The translations under genes and the position numbers were made by a program. Of a stretch of 64,000 nt of DNA, positions 17,040 through 25,647 are shown piece after piece. The DNA lies in contig DCXY01000049.1 in assembly GCA_002329155.1 (NCBI GenBank), forward strand, positions 76,771 to 140,770, written 5' to 3'. The notes under the pieces were generated by a model. It made no database searches. It was not told the origin of the DNA and saw only the letters and a list, made by a program, of their open reading frames with translations. Source of the stretch: Stenotrophomonas sp. UBA2124. GTDB lineage: Bacteria > Pseudomonadota > Gammaproteobacteria > Xanthomonadales > Xanthomonadaceae. Positions within the stretch are counted from its first letter, which is position 1. The number at the start of each line of letters is the position of its first letter.

Positions 17040-18059
17040 GTGATCCACGCCCTCAAATCGCGCGTCGCCGTTGCCATCATCGCCGCGTCGTCCGTGTTCG
17101 CCGCCAATGCTGCCGACATCACCGGTGCCGGTGCGTCCTTCATCTACCCGGTCATGTCCAAGTGGTCGGCCGACTACAGCACCGCCACCGGCAAGAAGGT
17201 GAACTACCAGTCCATCGGTTCGGGCGGCGGCATTGCCCAGATCAAGGCCAACACCGTTGACTTCGGCTCCTCCGATGCGCCGCTGAAGCCGGAAGACCTG
17301 GCTGCTTCGGGCCTGGTGCAGTTCCCGTCGGTCATCGGCGGCGTGGTGCCGGTGCTCAACGTTGCCGGCGTCGATGCCGGCGCCATGAAGCTGGACGGCC
17401 CGACCCTGGCCAACATCTTCCTGGGCAAGATCACCAAGTGGAATGACCCGGCCATTGTCGCGCTCAACCAGGGCCTGACCCTGCCCGACGCCAAGATCAC
17501 CGTCGTGCACCGCTCCGACGGTTCGGGCACCACCTTCAACTTCGTCAACTACCTGTCCAAGGTCAACAACGAGTGGAAGAGCAGCGTTGGTGAAGGCACC
17601 AGCGTGCAGTGGCCGGTGGGCATCGGCGGCAAGGGCAACGAGGGCGTGGCTGCTTACGTGAAGCAGATCAAGGGCTCGATCGGCTACGTCGAGTTCTCCT
17701 ATGCGCTGCAGAACCGCCTGACCTTCTCGCGCATGAAGAATGCCGCCGGCAACTTCGTGCAGCCGCGTGACGAGACCTTCTCGGCCGCTGCCGCCAGCGC
17801 CGAGTGGGGCAGCGCCAAGGACTTCTACCTGGTGATGACCAACGCCCCGGGCGAGCAGTCCTGGCCGATCACCGCCACCAACTTCATCCTGATGCGCAAG
17901 CAGCCCAAGAGTGCCGACGGTGCCAAGGCCGCCGTGGAGTACTTCCGCTGGATCTACGCCAACGGTGACGCGCAGGCCCGCCAGCTGGACTACGTGCCGC
18001 TGCCGGACAGCCTGGTGCGCCAGATCGAAACCTACTGGCAGCAGAACCTGCGTTACTGA
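17040..18059 (+). CDS. pstS: Phosphate ABC transporter substrate-binding protein PstS (soluble copy)
   Basis: A 339-residue periplasmic binding protein with an ordinary Sec signal (VIHALKSRVAVAIIAASSVF..ANA) and no lipobox Cys. GAGASFIYPVMSKWSADY, YQSIGSGGGIAQIKA, VDFGSSDAPL, FLGKITKWND and HRSDGSGTTFNFVNYL are the phosphate-contacting blocks of PstS. The start is GTG at 17040, fixed by the ribosome binding site AGGAG nine bases upstream and by the signal peptide. It binds phosphate for the PstCAB importer. Its own terminator follows, so it is likely a separate transcript from the second pstS. Confidence 0.93.
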   Translation: MIHALKSRVAVAIIAASSVFAANAADITGAGASFIYPVMSKWSADYSTATGKKVNYQSIGSGGGIAQIKANTVDFGSSDAPLKPEDLAASGLVQFPSVIGGVVPVLNVAGVDAGAMKLDGPTLANIFLGKITKWNDPAIVALNQGLTLPDAKITVVHRSDGSGTTFNFVNYLSKVNNEWKSSVGEGTSVQWPVGIGGKGNEGVAAYVKQIKGSIGYVEFSYALQNRLTFSRMKNAAGNFVQPRDETFSAAAASAEWGSAKDFYLVMTNAPGEQSWPITATNFILMRKQPKSADGAKAAVEYFRWIYANGDAQARQLDYVPLPDSLVRQIETYWQQNLRY

Positions 18060-18092
18060 TGTAAACCACCGGGGCCCTCTCACCCGGTGGAC

Positions 18093-18130
18093 GAAGGCGT
18101 GGATCGCATGATCCGCGCCTTCTCTTTTTC
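18093..18130 (+). terminator. Intrinsic terminator after pstS-1
   Basis: GAAGGCGTGGATC, loop GCAT, GATCCGCGCCTTC with one G-U pair, followed by TCTTTTTC. A smaller hairpin (CCACCGGG/CCCGGTGG, 18066-18090) precedes it. Together they end the first pstS transcript. Confidence 0.85.
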
Positions 18131-18281
18131 TGCCATGGGCAGCCCCACAACCCTCCACGTGCACTGCGCGCTGGCGGCTGCAATACAGGGCCTGCGTACC
18201 GCATCTGACCGCCCCCCTGGCAGTGCACGCAAGTCACTGACAAAAAAGCTGTTTTCAGATTTTTTTCAGCATGTAATCAGG

Positions 18282-18299
18282 CTGTAACAAAAACATCAT
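18282..18299 (+). promoter_or_regulatory. Candidate Pho box upstream of pstS-2
   Basis: CTGTAAC-AAAA-ACATCAT follows the 7-4-7 PhoB site layout with an AT spacer, about 53 bases before the second pstS start. The surrounding 60 bases are unusually AT-rich for this genome, as expected for a regulated promoter. Confidence 0.55.
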
Positions 18300-18351
18300 T
18301 TCATAGCCGCATCCGCTGGCACGCCAGCATTCTCCCGCTATGGAGTGACGC

Positions 18352-19443
18352 ATGAAGCTGCACACGACCGGTCTTGCCGCCCTTTCCCTTGCCATCGCCC
18401 TGGGCCTGTCGGCCTGCGGTGACAAGAGCAGCAACCAGGCTGCATCCACCCCGGAAGGCGCGACGGCTGGTGCAACGGCCGCAGGCGACAAGGTAACCGC
18501 TGAAATCTCCGGCGCCGGCGCATCGTTCATCTTCCCGCTGGTGTCCAAGTGGTCGGCCGACTACAACACCGCCACCGGCGCCAAGATCAACTACCAGTCC
18601 ATCGGTTCGGGCGGCGGCATCGCCCAGATCAAGGCGGGCACGGTGGACTTCGGCTCGTCCGACAAGCCGCTGTCCAGCGAGGAGCTGGCACAGGCTGGCC
18701 TGGGCCAGTTCCCCTCGGCCATTGGTGGTGTGGTGCCGGTGGTCAACCTGGAAGGCCTGCAGCCGGGCCAGCTGCGCCTGAGCGGCCAGCTGCTGGCCGA
18801 CATCTTCCTGGGCAAGGTGAAGACCTGGAACGACAAGGCCATCGCCGATGCCAACCCGGGCGTGAAGCTGCCCGACACCAAGATCACCCTGGTGCACCGC
18901 TCCGACGGTTCGGGTACCACCTTCAACTTCTCCAACTACCTGTCCAAGGTGAGCGAGGAGTGGAAGACCAAGGTTGGCGAAGGCACCTCGGTGCAGTGGC
19001 CGGACGGCGTGGGCGGCAAGGGCAACGAAGGCGTGGCCTCGTACGTGCAGCAGATCAAGGGTTCGCTGGGCTATGTGGAACTGGCCTACGCGCTGCAGAA
19101 CAACATGCCGTATGCCTCGATGCAGAACGCCGCCGGCACCTGGGTGCAGCCGAGCGCCGAAACCTTCGCCGCTGCCGCTGCCAGTGCCGACTGGGCCAGC
19201 GCCAAGGACTTCAACCTGGTCATCACCAACGCCCCGGGCGCCAATGCCTGGCCGATCACCGCCACCAACTTCATGCTGATGCACAAGCAGCCGAAGGATG
19301 CCCAGCGCAGCAAGGACACCCTGGCGTTCTTCAAGTGGGCCTTCGAGAACGGCCAGCAGCAGGCCAACGAGCTGCACTACGTGCCGCTGCCGGCCGAGCT
19401 GGTCACCCAGATCGAAAGCTACTGGGCTGCCGAGTTCAAGTAA
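18352..19443 (+). CDS. pstS: Phosphate ABC transporter substrate-binding lipoprotein PstS (second copy)
   Basis: A 363-residue PstS paralogue. Unlike the first copy it has a lipobox (IALGLSACGDKSS), so it should be lipid-anchored, with a Thr/Ala-rich linker before the binding domain. GAGASFIFPLVSKWSADY, SIGSGGGIAQIKAG, VDFGSSDKPLSS and HRSDGSGTTFNFSNYLSK mirror the first copy; the two align over their whole mature length. The pair probably arose by tandem duplication and then split into a soluble and an anchored form. It has its own Pho-box candidate and terminator and lies 217 bases before pstC. Confidence 0.93.
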   Translation: MKLHTTGLAALSLAIALGLSACGDKSSNQAASTPEGATAGATAAGDKVTAEISGAGASFIFPLVSKWSADYNTATGAKINYQSIGSGGGIAQIKAGTVDFGSSDKPLSSEELAQAGLGQFPSAIGGVVPVVNLEGLQPGQLRLSGQLLADIFLGKVKTWNDKAIADANPGVKLPDTKITLVHRSDGSGTTFNFSNYLSKVSEEWKTKVGEGTSVQWPDGVGGKGNEGVASYVQQIKGSLGYVELAYALQNNMPYASMQNAAGTWVQPSAETFAAAAASADWASAKDFNLVITNAPGANAWPITATNFMLMHKQPKDAQRSKDTLAFFKWAFENGQQQANELHYVPLPAELVTQIESYWAAEFK

Positions 19444-19453
19444 TGCAATGCGG

Positions 19454-19480
19454 CGGGCGCACCAAGGTGCGCCCGTCTTT
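19454..19480 (+). terminator. Terminator or attenuator after pstS-2
   Basis: CGGGCGCACC, AA loop, GGTGCGCCCG, then TCTTTGT. The stem is strong and the U-tract modest, so it could be partial. That would allow high pstS expression with lower read-through into pstC, a common arrangement in pst operons. Confidence 0.75.
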
Positions 19481-19488
19481 GTCATCGC

Positions 19489-19597
19489 GTCATTCCCGCA
19501 CCTGCGGGGTCTGCTCCAGCTTCTGTTCCAGATGTTGCCGTTGCGCCTGCTCCCCAACCCACAGGCACAACAGCGATTCCCGCCACTGCGGGAATGA
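19489..19597. repeat. Inverted CGTCATTCCCGC repeat between pstS-2 and pstC
   Basis: CGTCATTCCCGCACCTGCGGG at the left and CCGCCACTGCGGGAATGACG at the right are inverted copies of the same dispersed palindrome seen three times at 47.2-47.4 kb. No gene is seen in this stretch. Confidence 0.65.
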
Positions 19598-19660
19598 CGG
19601 TTCCCCCTCGTACGAGGGTTTGCTTTCCCCCCTGCCTCCCCCTGGGCCCATGCCGCAGCC

Positions 19661-20629
19661 ATGAATGCCATAGCACCATCCCTTGCCTCGCCCAGTTCGC
19701 GCGACATGCGCGACGCCCGCAACGACCGGCTGTTCCGCTGGTTCCTCATCGCCACTGTCATCTTCGTGCTGGTCGCCCTGGCCAGCGCCGCGCTGTCCAT
19801 GCTCTGGGGTGGCCGCCACGCCCTGCAGGCACAGGGTCTGAGCTTCTTCTACTCCTCGGAATGGAACCCGGTTGAAAACAAGTTCGGCGCGCTGGCGCCC
19901 ATCTACGGCACCGTCGTCACCGCCCTGATCGCCATGCTGATCGCCGTACCGGTCAGCTTCGGCATCGCCTTCTTCCTCACCGAGGTGGCACCGCGCTGGC
20001 TGCGCGGGCCGGTGGGCACCGCCATCGAACTGCTGGCCGGCATTCCTTCCATCATCTACGGCATGTGGGGCCTGTTCGTGCTGGTGCCGGTGATGACCCA
20101 ATACGTCACCCCGTTCCTCAACGAGACCCTGGGCGAATGGCCGGTCATCGGGCCGCTGTTCCAGGGTCCGCCACTGGGCATCGGCATGCTCACCGCCGGC
20201 TTCGTGCTGGCCATCATGGTCATCCCCTTCATCTCCTCGGTGATGCGCGAGGTGTTCCTCACCGTTCCCACCCGCCTGAAGGAATCGGCCTACGCGCTGG
20301 GTTCGACCAAGTGGGAGGTGAGCTGGGACATCGTGCTGCCCTACACCCGCTCGGCGGTCATCGGCGGCATCTTCCTGGGCCTGGGCCGCGCACTGGGTGA
20401 AACCATGGCGGTGGCCTTCGTGATCGGCAACAGCGTGCGCCTCACCGCCTCACTGCTGGAGCCGGGCACCACCATCGCCGCGCTTATCGCCAACGACTTC
20501 GGTGAAGCCACCGAGACCTATCGCTCGGCATTGCTGCTGCTCGGCTTCGTTCTGTTCATCGTGACCTTCGTGGTGCTGGCCATTGCCCGCCTGATGCTGA
20601 TGCGCCTGGCCCGCAAGGAGGGCAACTGA
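19661..20629 (+). CDS. pstC: Phosphate ABC transporter permease PstC
   Basis: A 322-residue inner-membrane protein with a long cytoplasmic N terminus and six hydrophobic segments. AIELLAGIPSIIYGMWGLFV and the EAA-type loop LKESAYALGSTKWEVSWDIV followed by GRALGETMAVAFVIGN are PstC hallmarks. With PstA it forms the phosphate channel energised by PstB. ATG 19661 is the only start before the first helix. The stop overlaps the pstA start by one base (TGATG). Confidence 0.95.
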   Translation: MNAIAPSLASPSSRDMRDARNDRLFRWFLIATVIFVLVALASAALSMLWGGRHALQAQGLSFFYSSEWNPVENKFGALAPIYGTVVTALIAMLIAVPVSFGIAFFLTEVAPRWLRGPVGTAIELLAGIPSIIYGMWGLFVLVPVMTQYVTPFLNETLGEWPVIGPLFQGPPLGIGMLTAGFVLAIMVIPFISSVMREVFLTVPTRLKESAYALGSTKWEVSWDIVLPYTRSAVIGGIFLGLGRALGETMAVAFVIGNSVRLTASLLEPGTTIAALIANDFGEATETYRSALLLLGFVLFIVTFVVLAIARLMLMRLARKEGN

Positions 20630-21492
20630 TGTCTACCGCCTCCGATTCGCTGTACCTGCGCCGCCGCCTCACCAATGTCATCGCGCTGGTGATGGCCTGT
20701 GCCACCGCACTGTTCGGCCTGTTCTTCCTGGGCTGGCTGCTGTGGACGCTGCTGGCCAAGGGCCTGCCCGGCATCAACCTGGACCTGTTCACCAAGATGA
20801 CGCCGCCGCCGATGCAGCAGGGCGGTCTGCTCAATGCCTTCTTCGGCAGCGCGGTGATGTGTGCGCTGGCCATCGCCATCGGCACGCCGCTGGGCGTGGC
20901 CGCCGGCACCTGGCTGGCCGAGTATGGCAACGCCCGCAAGGCCGGCACCGTGGTGCGCTTCGTCAATGACATCCTGCTGTCGGCGCCGTCGATCGTACTG
21001 GGACTGTTCGTCTACACGCTGTACGTGATGCAGACCGGCGGCCAGTTCTCGGCATTCGCCGGTGCGCTGTCGCTGGCCTTCATCGTGCTGCCGGTGGTGA
21101 TCCGCACCACCGACGAAATGCTGCGGCTGGTACCGGTGCAGATGCGCGAAGCCGCACTCGCGCTGGGCGTGCCGCAGTGGAAGGTGATCATGCAGGTGCT
21201 GTACCGCAGCGCCATGGCCGGCATCGTCACCGGCATCCTGCTGGCGCTGGCCCGCATTTCCGGCGAAACCGCGCCGCTGCTGTTCACCGCCTTCGGCAAC
21301 CAGTACTGGAACAGCAATGTGTTCCAGCCGATGGCGTCGGTGCCGGTGGTGATGAACCAGTTTGCCGGCAGCCCCTATGAATCGTGGCAGGTGCTGGCCT
21401 GGGCCGGCGCCCTGGTACTGACCGTGTTCGTGCTGCTGGTCAGCCTCTCCGCCCGCGGCGTGCTGCTGCGCAACCGTATCTCAAACGACTGA
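20629..21492 (+). CDS. pstA: Phosphate ABC transporter permease PstA
   Basis: A 287-residue permease with six predicted helices. [40 protein letters not shown] and [20 protein letters not shown] form the conserved PstA region and EAA loop, followed by [20 protein letters not shown]. It pairs with PstC. The start overlaps the pstC stop by one base, and pstB begins four bases after its stop, so the genes are a single translational cluster. Confidence 0.95.
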   Translation: MSTASDSLYLRRRLTNVIALVMACATALFGLFFLGWLLWTLLAKGLPGINLDLFTKMTPPPMQQGGLLNAFFGSAVMCALAIAIGTPLGVAAGTWLAEYGNARKAGTVVRFVNDILLSAPSIVLGLFVYTLYVMQTGGQFSAFAGALSLAFIVLPVVIRTTDEMLRLVPVQMREAALALGVPQWKVIMQVLYRSAMAGIVTGILLALARISGETAPLLFTAFGNQYWNSNVFQPMASVPVVMNQFAGSPYESWQVLAWAGALVLTVFVLLVSLSARGVLLRNRISND

Positions 21493-21496
21493 TCCC

Positions 21497-22339
21497 ATGG
21501 ACCTCCCCATGAACGACCTCAACAACGCCGTTCCGATGCAGCGCATCGCCGTGCCCGCCGCCAACCAGGAACTGCAGGCGCCTGCGCCGGTGAAGCTGGC
21601 CGCACGCGGCCTGGACTTCTACTACGACAAGTTCCATGCGCTGAAGAGCATCAACCTGGAAATCCCGGAAAAGCGTGTCACCGCGCTGATCGGTCCGTCC
21701 GGTTGCGGCAAGTCCACCCTGCTGCGCATCTTCAACCGCATCTACGCGCTGTACCCAAAGCTGGAAGCCAAGGGTGAAGTGGTGCTGGACGGCGAGAACA
21801 TCCTCTCGCCCAAGTACCCGATGAACCGCCTGCGCTCCAAGGTGGGCATGGTGTTCCAGAAGCCGGTGCCGTTCCCGATGACCATCTTCGAGAACGTTGC
21901 CTATGGCATCCGCCACCACGAGAAGCTGTCCAAGGCCGAGATGAACGTGCGCGTCGAGCAGGCGCTGCGTCAGGGCGCGCTGTGGGACGAGGTGAAGGAC
22001 AAGCTCAACCAGAGCGCACTGGGCCTGTCCGGTGGCCAGCAGCAGCGTCTGTGCATTGCCCGTGCCGTGGCCCTGCGCCCGGACGTGCTGCTGCTCGACG
22101 AGCCGACCTCGGCGCTGGACCCCATCTCCACCAGCCGCATCGAGCAGCTGGTGGAAGAGCTGAAGAACGACTACACCATCGCCATCGTCACCCACAACAT
22201 GCAGCAGGCCGCGCGCGTGTCTGATTTCACTGCCTTCATGTACCTGGGCGACCTGATCGAGCACGACCGCACCGAAGTGATTTTCTCCAACCCGTCCAAG
22301 CAGCAGACCGAGGATTACATCACCGGCCGTTTTGGCTGA
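21497..22339 (+). CDS. pstB: Phosphate ABC transporter ATP-binding protein PstB
   Basis: A 280-residue ABC ATPase. Walker [11 protein letters not shown]-loop [11 protein letters not shown], signature [19 protein letters not shown], Walker [13 protein letters not shown] and the H-loop [20 protein letters not shown] are all intact; the last two are diagnostic for PstB. ATG 21497 was used; ATG 21509 (MNDLNN) is an alternative. It hydrolyses ATP for phosphate import and, with PhoU, signals phosphate status to PhoR. Confidence 0.95.
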   Translation: MDLPMNDLNNAVPMQRIAVPAANQELQAPAPVKLAARGLDFYYDKFHALKSINLEIPEKRVTALIGPSGCGKSTLLRIFNRIYALYPKLEAKGEVVLDGENILSPKYPMNRLRSKVGMVFQKPVPFPMTIFENVAYGIRHHEKLSKAEMNVRVEQALRQGALWDEVKDKLNQSALGLSGGQQQRLCIARAVALRPDVLLLDEPTSALDPISTSRIEQLVEELKNDYTIAIVTHNMQQAARVSDFTAFMYLGDLIEHDRTEVIFSNPSKQQTEDYITGRFG

Positions 22340-22342
22340 TGA

Positions 22343-22453
22343 GCCGGGAACGGGGAAACAGGCAATGGGGAATGGCGACACAGCATTCCCTGATTCCTGC
22401 GGACCTTGGTTGATGTTTCCCTTCTCATTGCCCTTCCCCATTCCGGTTCCAGA
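22343..22453. repeat. GGGAATGGGGAA-type inverted repeat between pstB and phoU
   Basis: The 116-base spacer between pstB and phoU has GGGAACGGGGAAACAGGCAA on one side and the inverted pattern TTGCCCTTCCCCATTCCGG on the other, with a second pair (GGGAATGG/CATTCCC) inside. It could fold in the pst mRNA. Similar GGGAAT runs occur at 45.03-45.09 kb. It looks like an inserted intergenic repeat that separates phoU from its operon partners. Confidence 0.5.
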
Positions 22454-22455
22454 CC

Positions 22456-23166
22456 ATGAACAACATTCCCAACGACCATATCGTGAAGAGTTACGACGAA
22501 GAACAGCAGCGCCTCGTGGCCGAAATCGTGCGCATGGGCGAGATGTCCGTGGCCCAGCTTGAAGCCGCGCTGGACGTGATAGAGCGCCGCGACGAAAAGG
22601 CCGCCCAGCGCATCGTTGCCAACGATGACGCCATCGACCAGCTGGAGCAGCAGATCAGCCATGACGTGATGCGTCTGGCGCTGCGCGGCCCGATGGCACG
22701 CGACCTGCGTGAAATCCTTGCCGGCCTGCGCATTCCGGCCGACATCGAGCGCATTGGCGACTACGCCGCCAACGTGGCCAAGCGTTCCATCGCCCTGGTG
22801 TCGGTACCGCCGATGCCGCAGATCCAGGGCCTGCGTGCCCTTGGCCGGCTGGCCGCCATCCAGGTGCGTGCCGCGCTGGAGGCCTACCGCAACAACGACG
22901 CCGACGCCGCACTGAAGCTGCGCCAGGAAGATGCAAGGCTGGACGCGCAGTACACCGCACTGTTCCGCGAGCTGCTGACCTACATGATGGAAGACCCGCG
23001 CAACATCACCCCGTGCACGCACCTGCTGTTCATGGCCAAGAACCTGGAGCGGATCGGCGACCACGCCACCAACATCGCCGAGAACGTCTGGTTCCTGGTG
23101 CACGGTGACGCACCGCTGCCGCCGCGCGAGAAGCGCGACGAGACCAGCACCGTCGAGCAGGCCTGA
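22456..23166 (+). CDS. phoU: Phosphate signalling regulator PhoU
   Basis: A 236-residue all-helical protein with the two PhoU three-helix repeats. The metal-binding motifs are visible: DIERIGDYAANVAKR at about residues 95-110 and NLERIGDHATNIAENV at about 195-210 (E/D-x-x-x-D type). It is a peripheral regulator linking PstSCAB to the PhoR/PhoB system and repressing it in high phosphate. Normal length. A terminator follows at 23238. Confidence 0.95.
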   Translation: MNNIPNDHIVKSYDEEQQRLVAEIVRMGEMSVAQLEAALDVIERRDEKAAQRIVANDDAIDQLEQQISHDVMRLALRGPMARDLREILAGLRIPADIERIGDYAANVAKRSIALVSVPPMPQIQGLRALGRLAAIQVRAALEAYRNNDADAALKLRQEDARLDAQYTALFRELLTYMMEDPRNITPCTHLLFMAKNLERIGDHATNIAENVWFLVHGDAPLPPREKRDETSTVEQA

Positions 23167-23237
23167 TTCCACCCGTCCGCTGCATCCTCGTCGCAGCGTG
23201 CGGGTGGAATGGATTGTTCGTGTTGATTGTTTCCATG

Positions 23238-23268
23238 CAGGCTCCTTCGGGAGCCTGTTTTGGTTTTT
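23238..23268 (+). terminator. Intrinsic terminator of the pst-phoU operon
   Basis: CAGGCTCC, loop TTCG, GGAGCCTG, followed by TTTTGGTTTTT, about 70 bases after the phoU stop. Confidence 0.85.
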
Positions 23269-23282
23269 AGATGTAGCGGAAA

Positions 23283-23475
23283 GCTACCCCTCCCCAACCC
23301 TCCCCTTGGCTAACGCCAAAGGGAGGGAGCAGAAGCGGCCCTCCCTGAGGCCGAAAGATCGCAGGTACCGCCCCCTCCCTTTGACGCAGCCAAGGGGGTG
23401 AAGAGGGCCGCTTACGCGCCACTGGCGTGTGGCCCGATGAACGCCCGGAGGGCCGGACGGGTTGGGGAGGGGTAA
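23283..23475. repeat. Nested inverted-repeat element of about 190 bp
   Basis: The outer arms TACCCCTCCCCAACCC (from about 23284) and GGGTTGGGGAGGGGTA (to 23475) are inverted. Inside lie further pairs: AAGCGGCCCTCC with GAGGGCCGCTT, and CCCTCCCTTTGACGC..AAGGGGG with CCAAAGGGAGGG. It fills most of the 418-base gap between phoU and hvfA. It carries no gene and resembles a compact non-autonomous repeat. Confidence 0.65.
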
Positions 23476-23584
23476 GCCCTTAAGGCTCCACAGTGAACAG
23501 GTAAACCTCCTACCCCCATTCACCCCACCCCACTTGCTAAGCTCCAACCTCCCCCAGCCCGACCCCGTACTGGAGAAACACACC

Positions 23585-23932
23585 ATGGCCATCGACATCC
23601 GCAAGCCAACCCTGGTTCTCGGCGCCGCGCTGCTGGGCGGCATTGCCAGCCCCGCCTTCGCCATGACCGACCTGGCACAGGGCTATGCGCTGGGCGCCAG
23701 CACGCAGACGCCGCCGGAACAGAAGCAGGCCACCACCGAAGCGGCCAAGACCAGACAGGCCGAAGCCAAGCAGCAGCACGAGGGCAAGTGCGGTGAAGGC
23801 AAGTGCGGCAGCAGCGACAAGGCCGCACCGGCCAAGACCGATGCCGCAAAGGCTGCCGACAAGGCCTCCGGTGAAGCCAAGGCGCATGCCGAAGGCAAGT
23901 GCGGCGAGGGCAAGTGTGGCGGCAGCGCCTGA
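23585..23932 (+). CDS. hvfA: HvfA-type exported EGKCG-repeat precursor peptide (RiPP metallophore)
   Basis: A 115-residue protein. Residues 1-26 are a Sec signal ([23 protein letters not shown]). The mature part is Ala/Lys/Glu-rich and contains only four cysteines (69, 74, 106, 111), each in an EGKCG motif, arranged as two tandem [10 protein letters not shown] blocks separated by an Ala-rich spacer. This is the hallmark of HvfA/bufferin precursors, whose EGKCG cysteines are oxidatively modified by DUF692/MNIO enzymes to bind copper. The enzyme and partner genes follow directly. ATG 23585 has GGAG ten bases upstream. Metal specificity here is inferred from the family. Confidence 0.85.
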   Translation: MAIDIRKPTLVLGAALLGGIASPAFAMTDLAQGYALGASTQTPPEQKQATTEAAKTRQAEAKQQHEGKCGEGKCGSSDKAAPAKTDAAKAADKASGEAKAHAEGKCGEGKCGGSA

Positions 23933-24788
23933 TACCCCTGCGCCGCAGCGCCAGCCGGCTGCTTGCAGCGCCGGGCTTGGGCTGCGGCGCTCCCTGCTCG
24001 ACGGCCTGCTGACAGCACCGCAGAGTGCAATCGATTTTCTTGAATGCGCACCGGACAACTGGCTGGGCGTCGGCGGCCGCCTTGGTGATGCGCTCAGCGA
24101 ACTGTCGCAGCGCCATCCGCTGACCTGCCACGGCCTGTCGCTGTCCCTCGGTGGCCCTGCCCCGCTGGACGTGGCCTTCCTGCAACGTACCCGCCAGTTC
24201 CTCGACCAGCACCGCGTGGCGCTGTACAGCGAACACCTGAGCTGGTGCAGCGACGAAGGCCAACTCTACGAACTGCTGCCGCTGCCGTTCACCGCCGAAG
24301 CCGTGCGCCACACCGCCGCGCGCATCCGCCAGGCGCAGGACATCCTGGGCCGCCGCATCGCGGTGGAGAACGCGACCTACTACGCCGTGCCCGGTGCGGA
24401 CATGGACGAGGCCAGCTTCATCAACGCGGTACTGGATGAAGCCGACTGCGACCTGCTGCTGGACGTCAACAATGTCCACGTCAATGCAGGCAACCACGGC
24501 TACGACGCACTGGCCTTTCTGCGGCGACTGCCGTCATCGCGCATTGCCAGCTACCACGTCGCCGGCCATCACGACGAAGCAGACGGCCTGATGATCGACA
24601 CCCACGGCATGCCGGTGAAGCCCGATGTCTGGCAGTTGCTGGCCGCCACCTATGTGCTGCACGGCCTACGCCCCACGCTGCTGGAGCGCGATTTCAACTT
24701 CCCGCCATTGCCGGAACTGCTCGACGAGCTGGCGGTGATCCGCCGCATCCAGGCCGAAGCCACCCGCACGGGCCAAAGCCATGACTGA
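23916..24788 (+). CDS. hvfB: DUF692 multinuclear non-heme iron oxidase (MNIO), HvfB-like
   Basis: A 290-residue DUF692 TIM-barrel protein. Metal-ligand blocks are intact: [60 protein letters not shown] and [13 protein letters not shown] enzymes use two or three irons and oxygen to convert precursor cysteines to oxazolone/thioamide or thiooxazole groups. There is no ATG near the domain. GTG 23916, preceded by GCGAGG, sits inside the last EGKCG codons of hvfA and gives a 17-base overlap. ATG 23886, ten codons longer, is the alternative. It overlaps hvfC by eight bases. Confidence 0.88.
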   Translation: MAAAPDTPAPQRQPAACSAGLGLRRSLLDGLLTAPQSAIDFLECAPDNWLGVGGRLGDALSELSQRHPLTCHGLSLSLGGPAPLDVAFLQRTRQFLDQHRVALYSEHLSWCSDEGQLYELLPLPFTAEAVRHTAARIRQAQDILGRRIAVENATYYAVPGADMDEASFINAVLDEADCDLLLDVNNVHVNAGNHGYDALAFLRRLPSSRIASYHVAGHHDEADGLMIDTHGMPVKPDVWQLLAATYVLHGLRPTLLERDFNFPPLPELLDELAVIRRIQAEATRTGQSHD

Positions 24789-25536
24789 GCCGCTTGCCCA
24801 TACCCAGGCGCGCTTTGCCGCACACCTGCGTGACCCCGAGCTGCACGCGCCACCCGAGGGCATCGACGAACGGCGCATGCAGGTATACCGCGAGCTCTAC
24901 TTCAACAACATCCAGAGCCTGCTGGCGGGCAATTTCCCGGTGATCCGGCGCACGCTGGGCGAAGACCGCTGGCTGGCACTGGTGCGCGCGTTCTGCCGTG
25001 GACACCGCGCGCAGACACCCTTGTTCAGCGAGATCGCGCAGGAGTTCATCCTCTTCCTCGATACCACACCGCACCAAGTGGATGCGCCCTGGCTGCTGGA
25101 GCTGGCGCACTACGAGTGGATGGAACTGGCGCTGCAGATCAGTGATGCGCCGCTGCCCGCGCATGACCCCCACGGCGACCTGCTTACTGACGTGCCTGTC
25201 TGTTCGCCGTGGTACCGCGCTCTGGCCTACCAGTGGCCGGTGCACCGCATAGGCCCCGGCTACCAGCCTGTCGCGCCACCGGCGCAGCCCACGCTGCTGC
25301 TGGCGCGCCGTGATGCCGGTGGCGGCATCGTGTTCTCCGAACTGTCGCCATTGCTGTTCCGCCTGCTGGAACGGCTGGAAGCTGCGCCCCTGCTCAGCGG
25401 CAGAGGGCAGCTGCAGGCTTTGGCCACTGAGGCGGGGCTGGGCGCCGATGAGGGCTTCCTGCGTGACGGAGCGGCGATGCTGCGGCAATTGCGCGAATGC
25501 GGGTGCCTGCTGGGAACCGTTGTTCCACGCGTTTGA
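24781..25536 (+). CDS. hvfC: DUF2063 MNIO partner protein, HvfC-like
   Basis: A 251-residue protein whose N-terminal DUF2063 region includes [40 protein letters not shown] and [13 protein letters not shown]; a C-terminal winged-helix-like part follows ([20 protein letters not shown]). From family knowledge DUF2063 proteins recruit the leader of the precursor and deliver it to the MNIO enzyme. The start overlaps hvfB by eight bases. No exporter, DoxX or sigma-factor gene accompanies the trio here; rnt follows after 111 bases. Confidence 0.85.
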   Translation: MTEPLAHTQARFAAHLRDPELHAPPEGIDERRMQVYRELYFNNIQSLLAGNFPVIRRTLGEDRWLALVRAFCRGHRAQTPLFSEIAQEFILFLDTTPHQVDAPWLLELAHYEWMELALQISDAPLPAHDPHGDLLTDVPVCSPWYRALAYQWPVHRIGPGYQPVAPPAQPTLLLARRDAGGGIVFSELSPLLFRLLERLEAAPLLSGRGQLQALATEAGLGADEGFLRDGAAMLRQLRECGCLLGTVVPRV

Positions 25537-25647
25537 GCTGTTCGACACGCGAACAGGCGCAGAACAGCAACAATCCCCACAGCCGCGTACTCCCTACTGC
25601 CACACCCGCGCCATGGTCCACTTGACCCGCTCTGCTACCCTATTGCG

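Noticed and set aside
23476..23584. ECF sigma promoter for hvfABC
   Set aside because: GTAAACC at about 23502 resembles part of a SigF -35, but no convincing -10 follows at the right distance.
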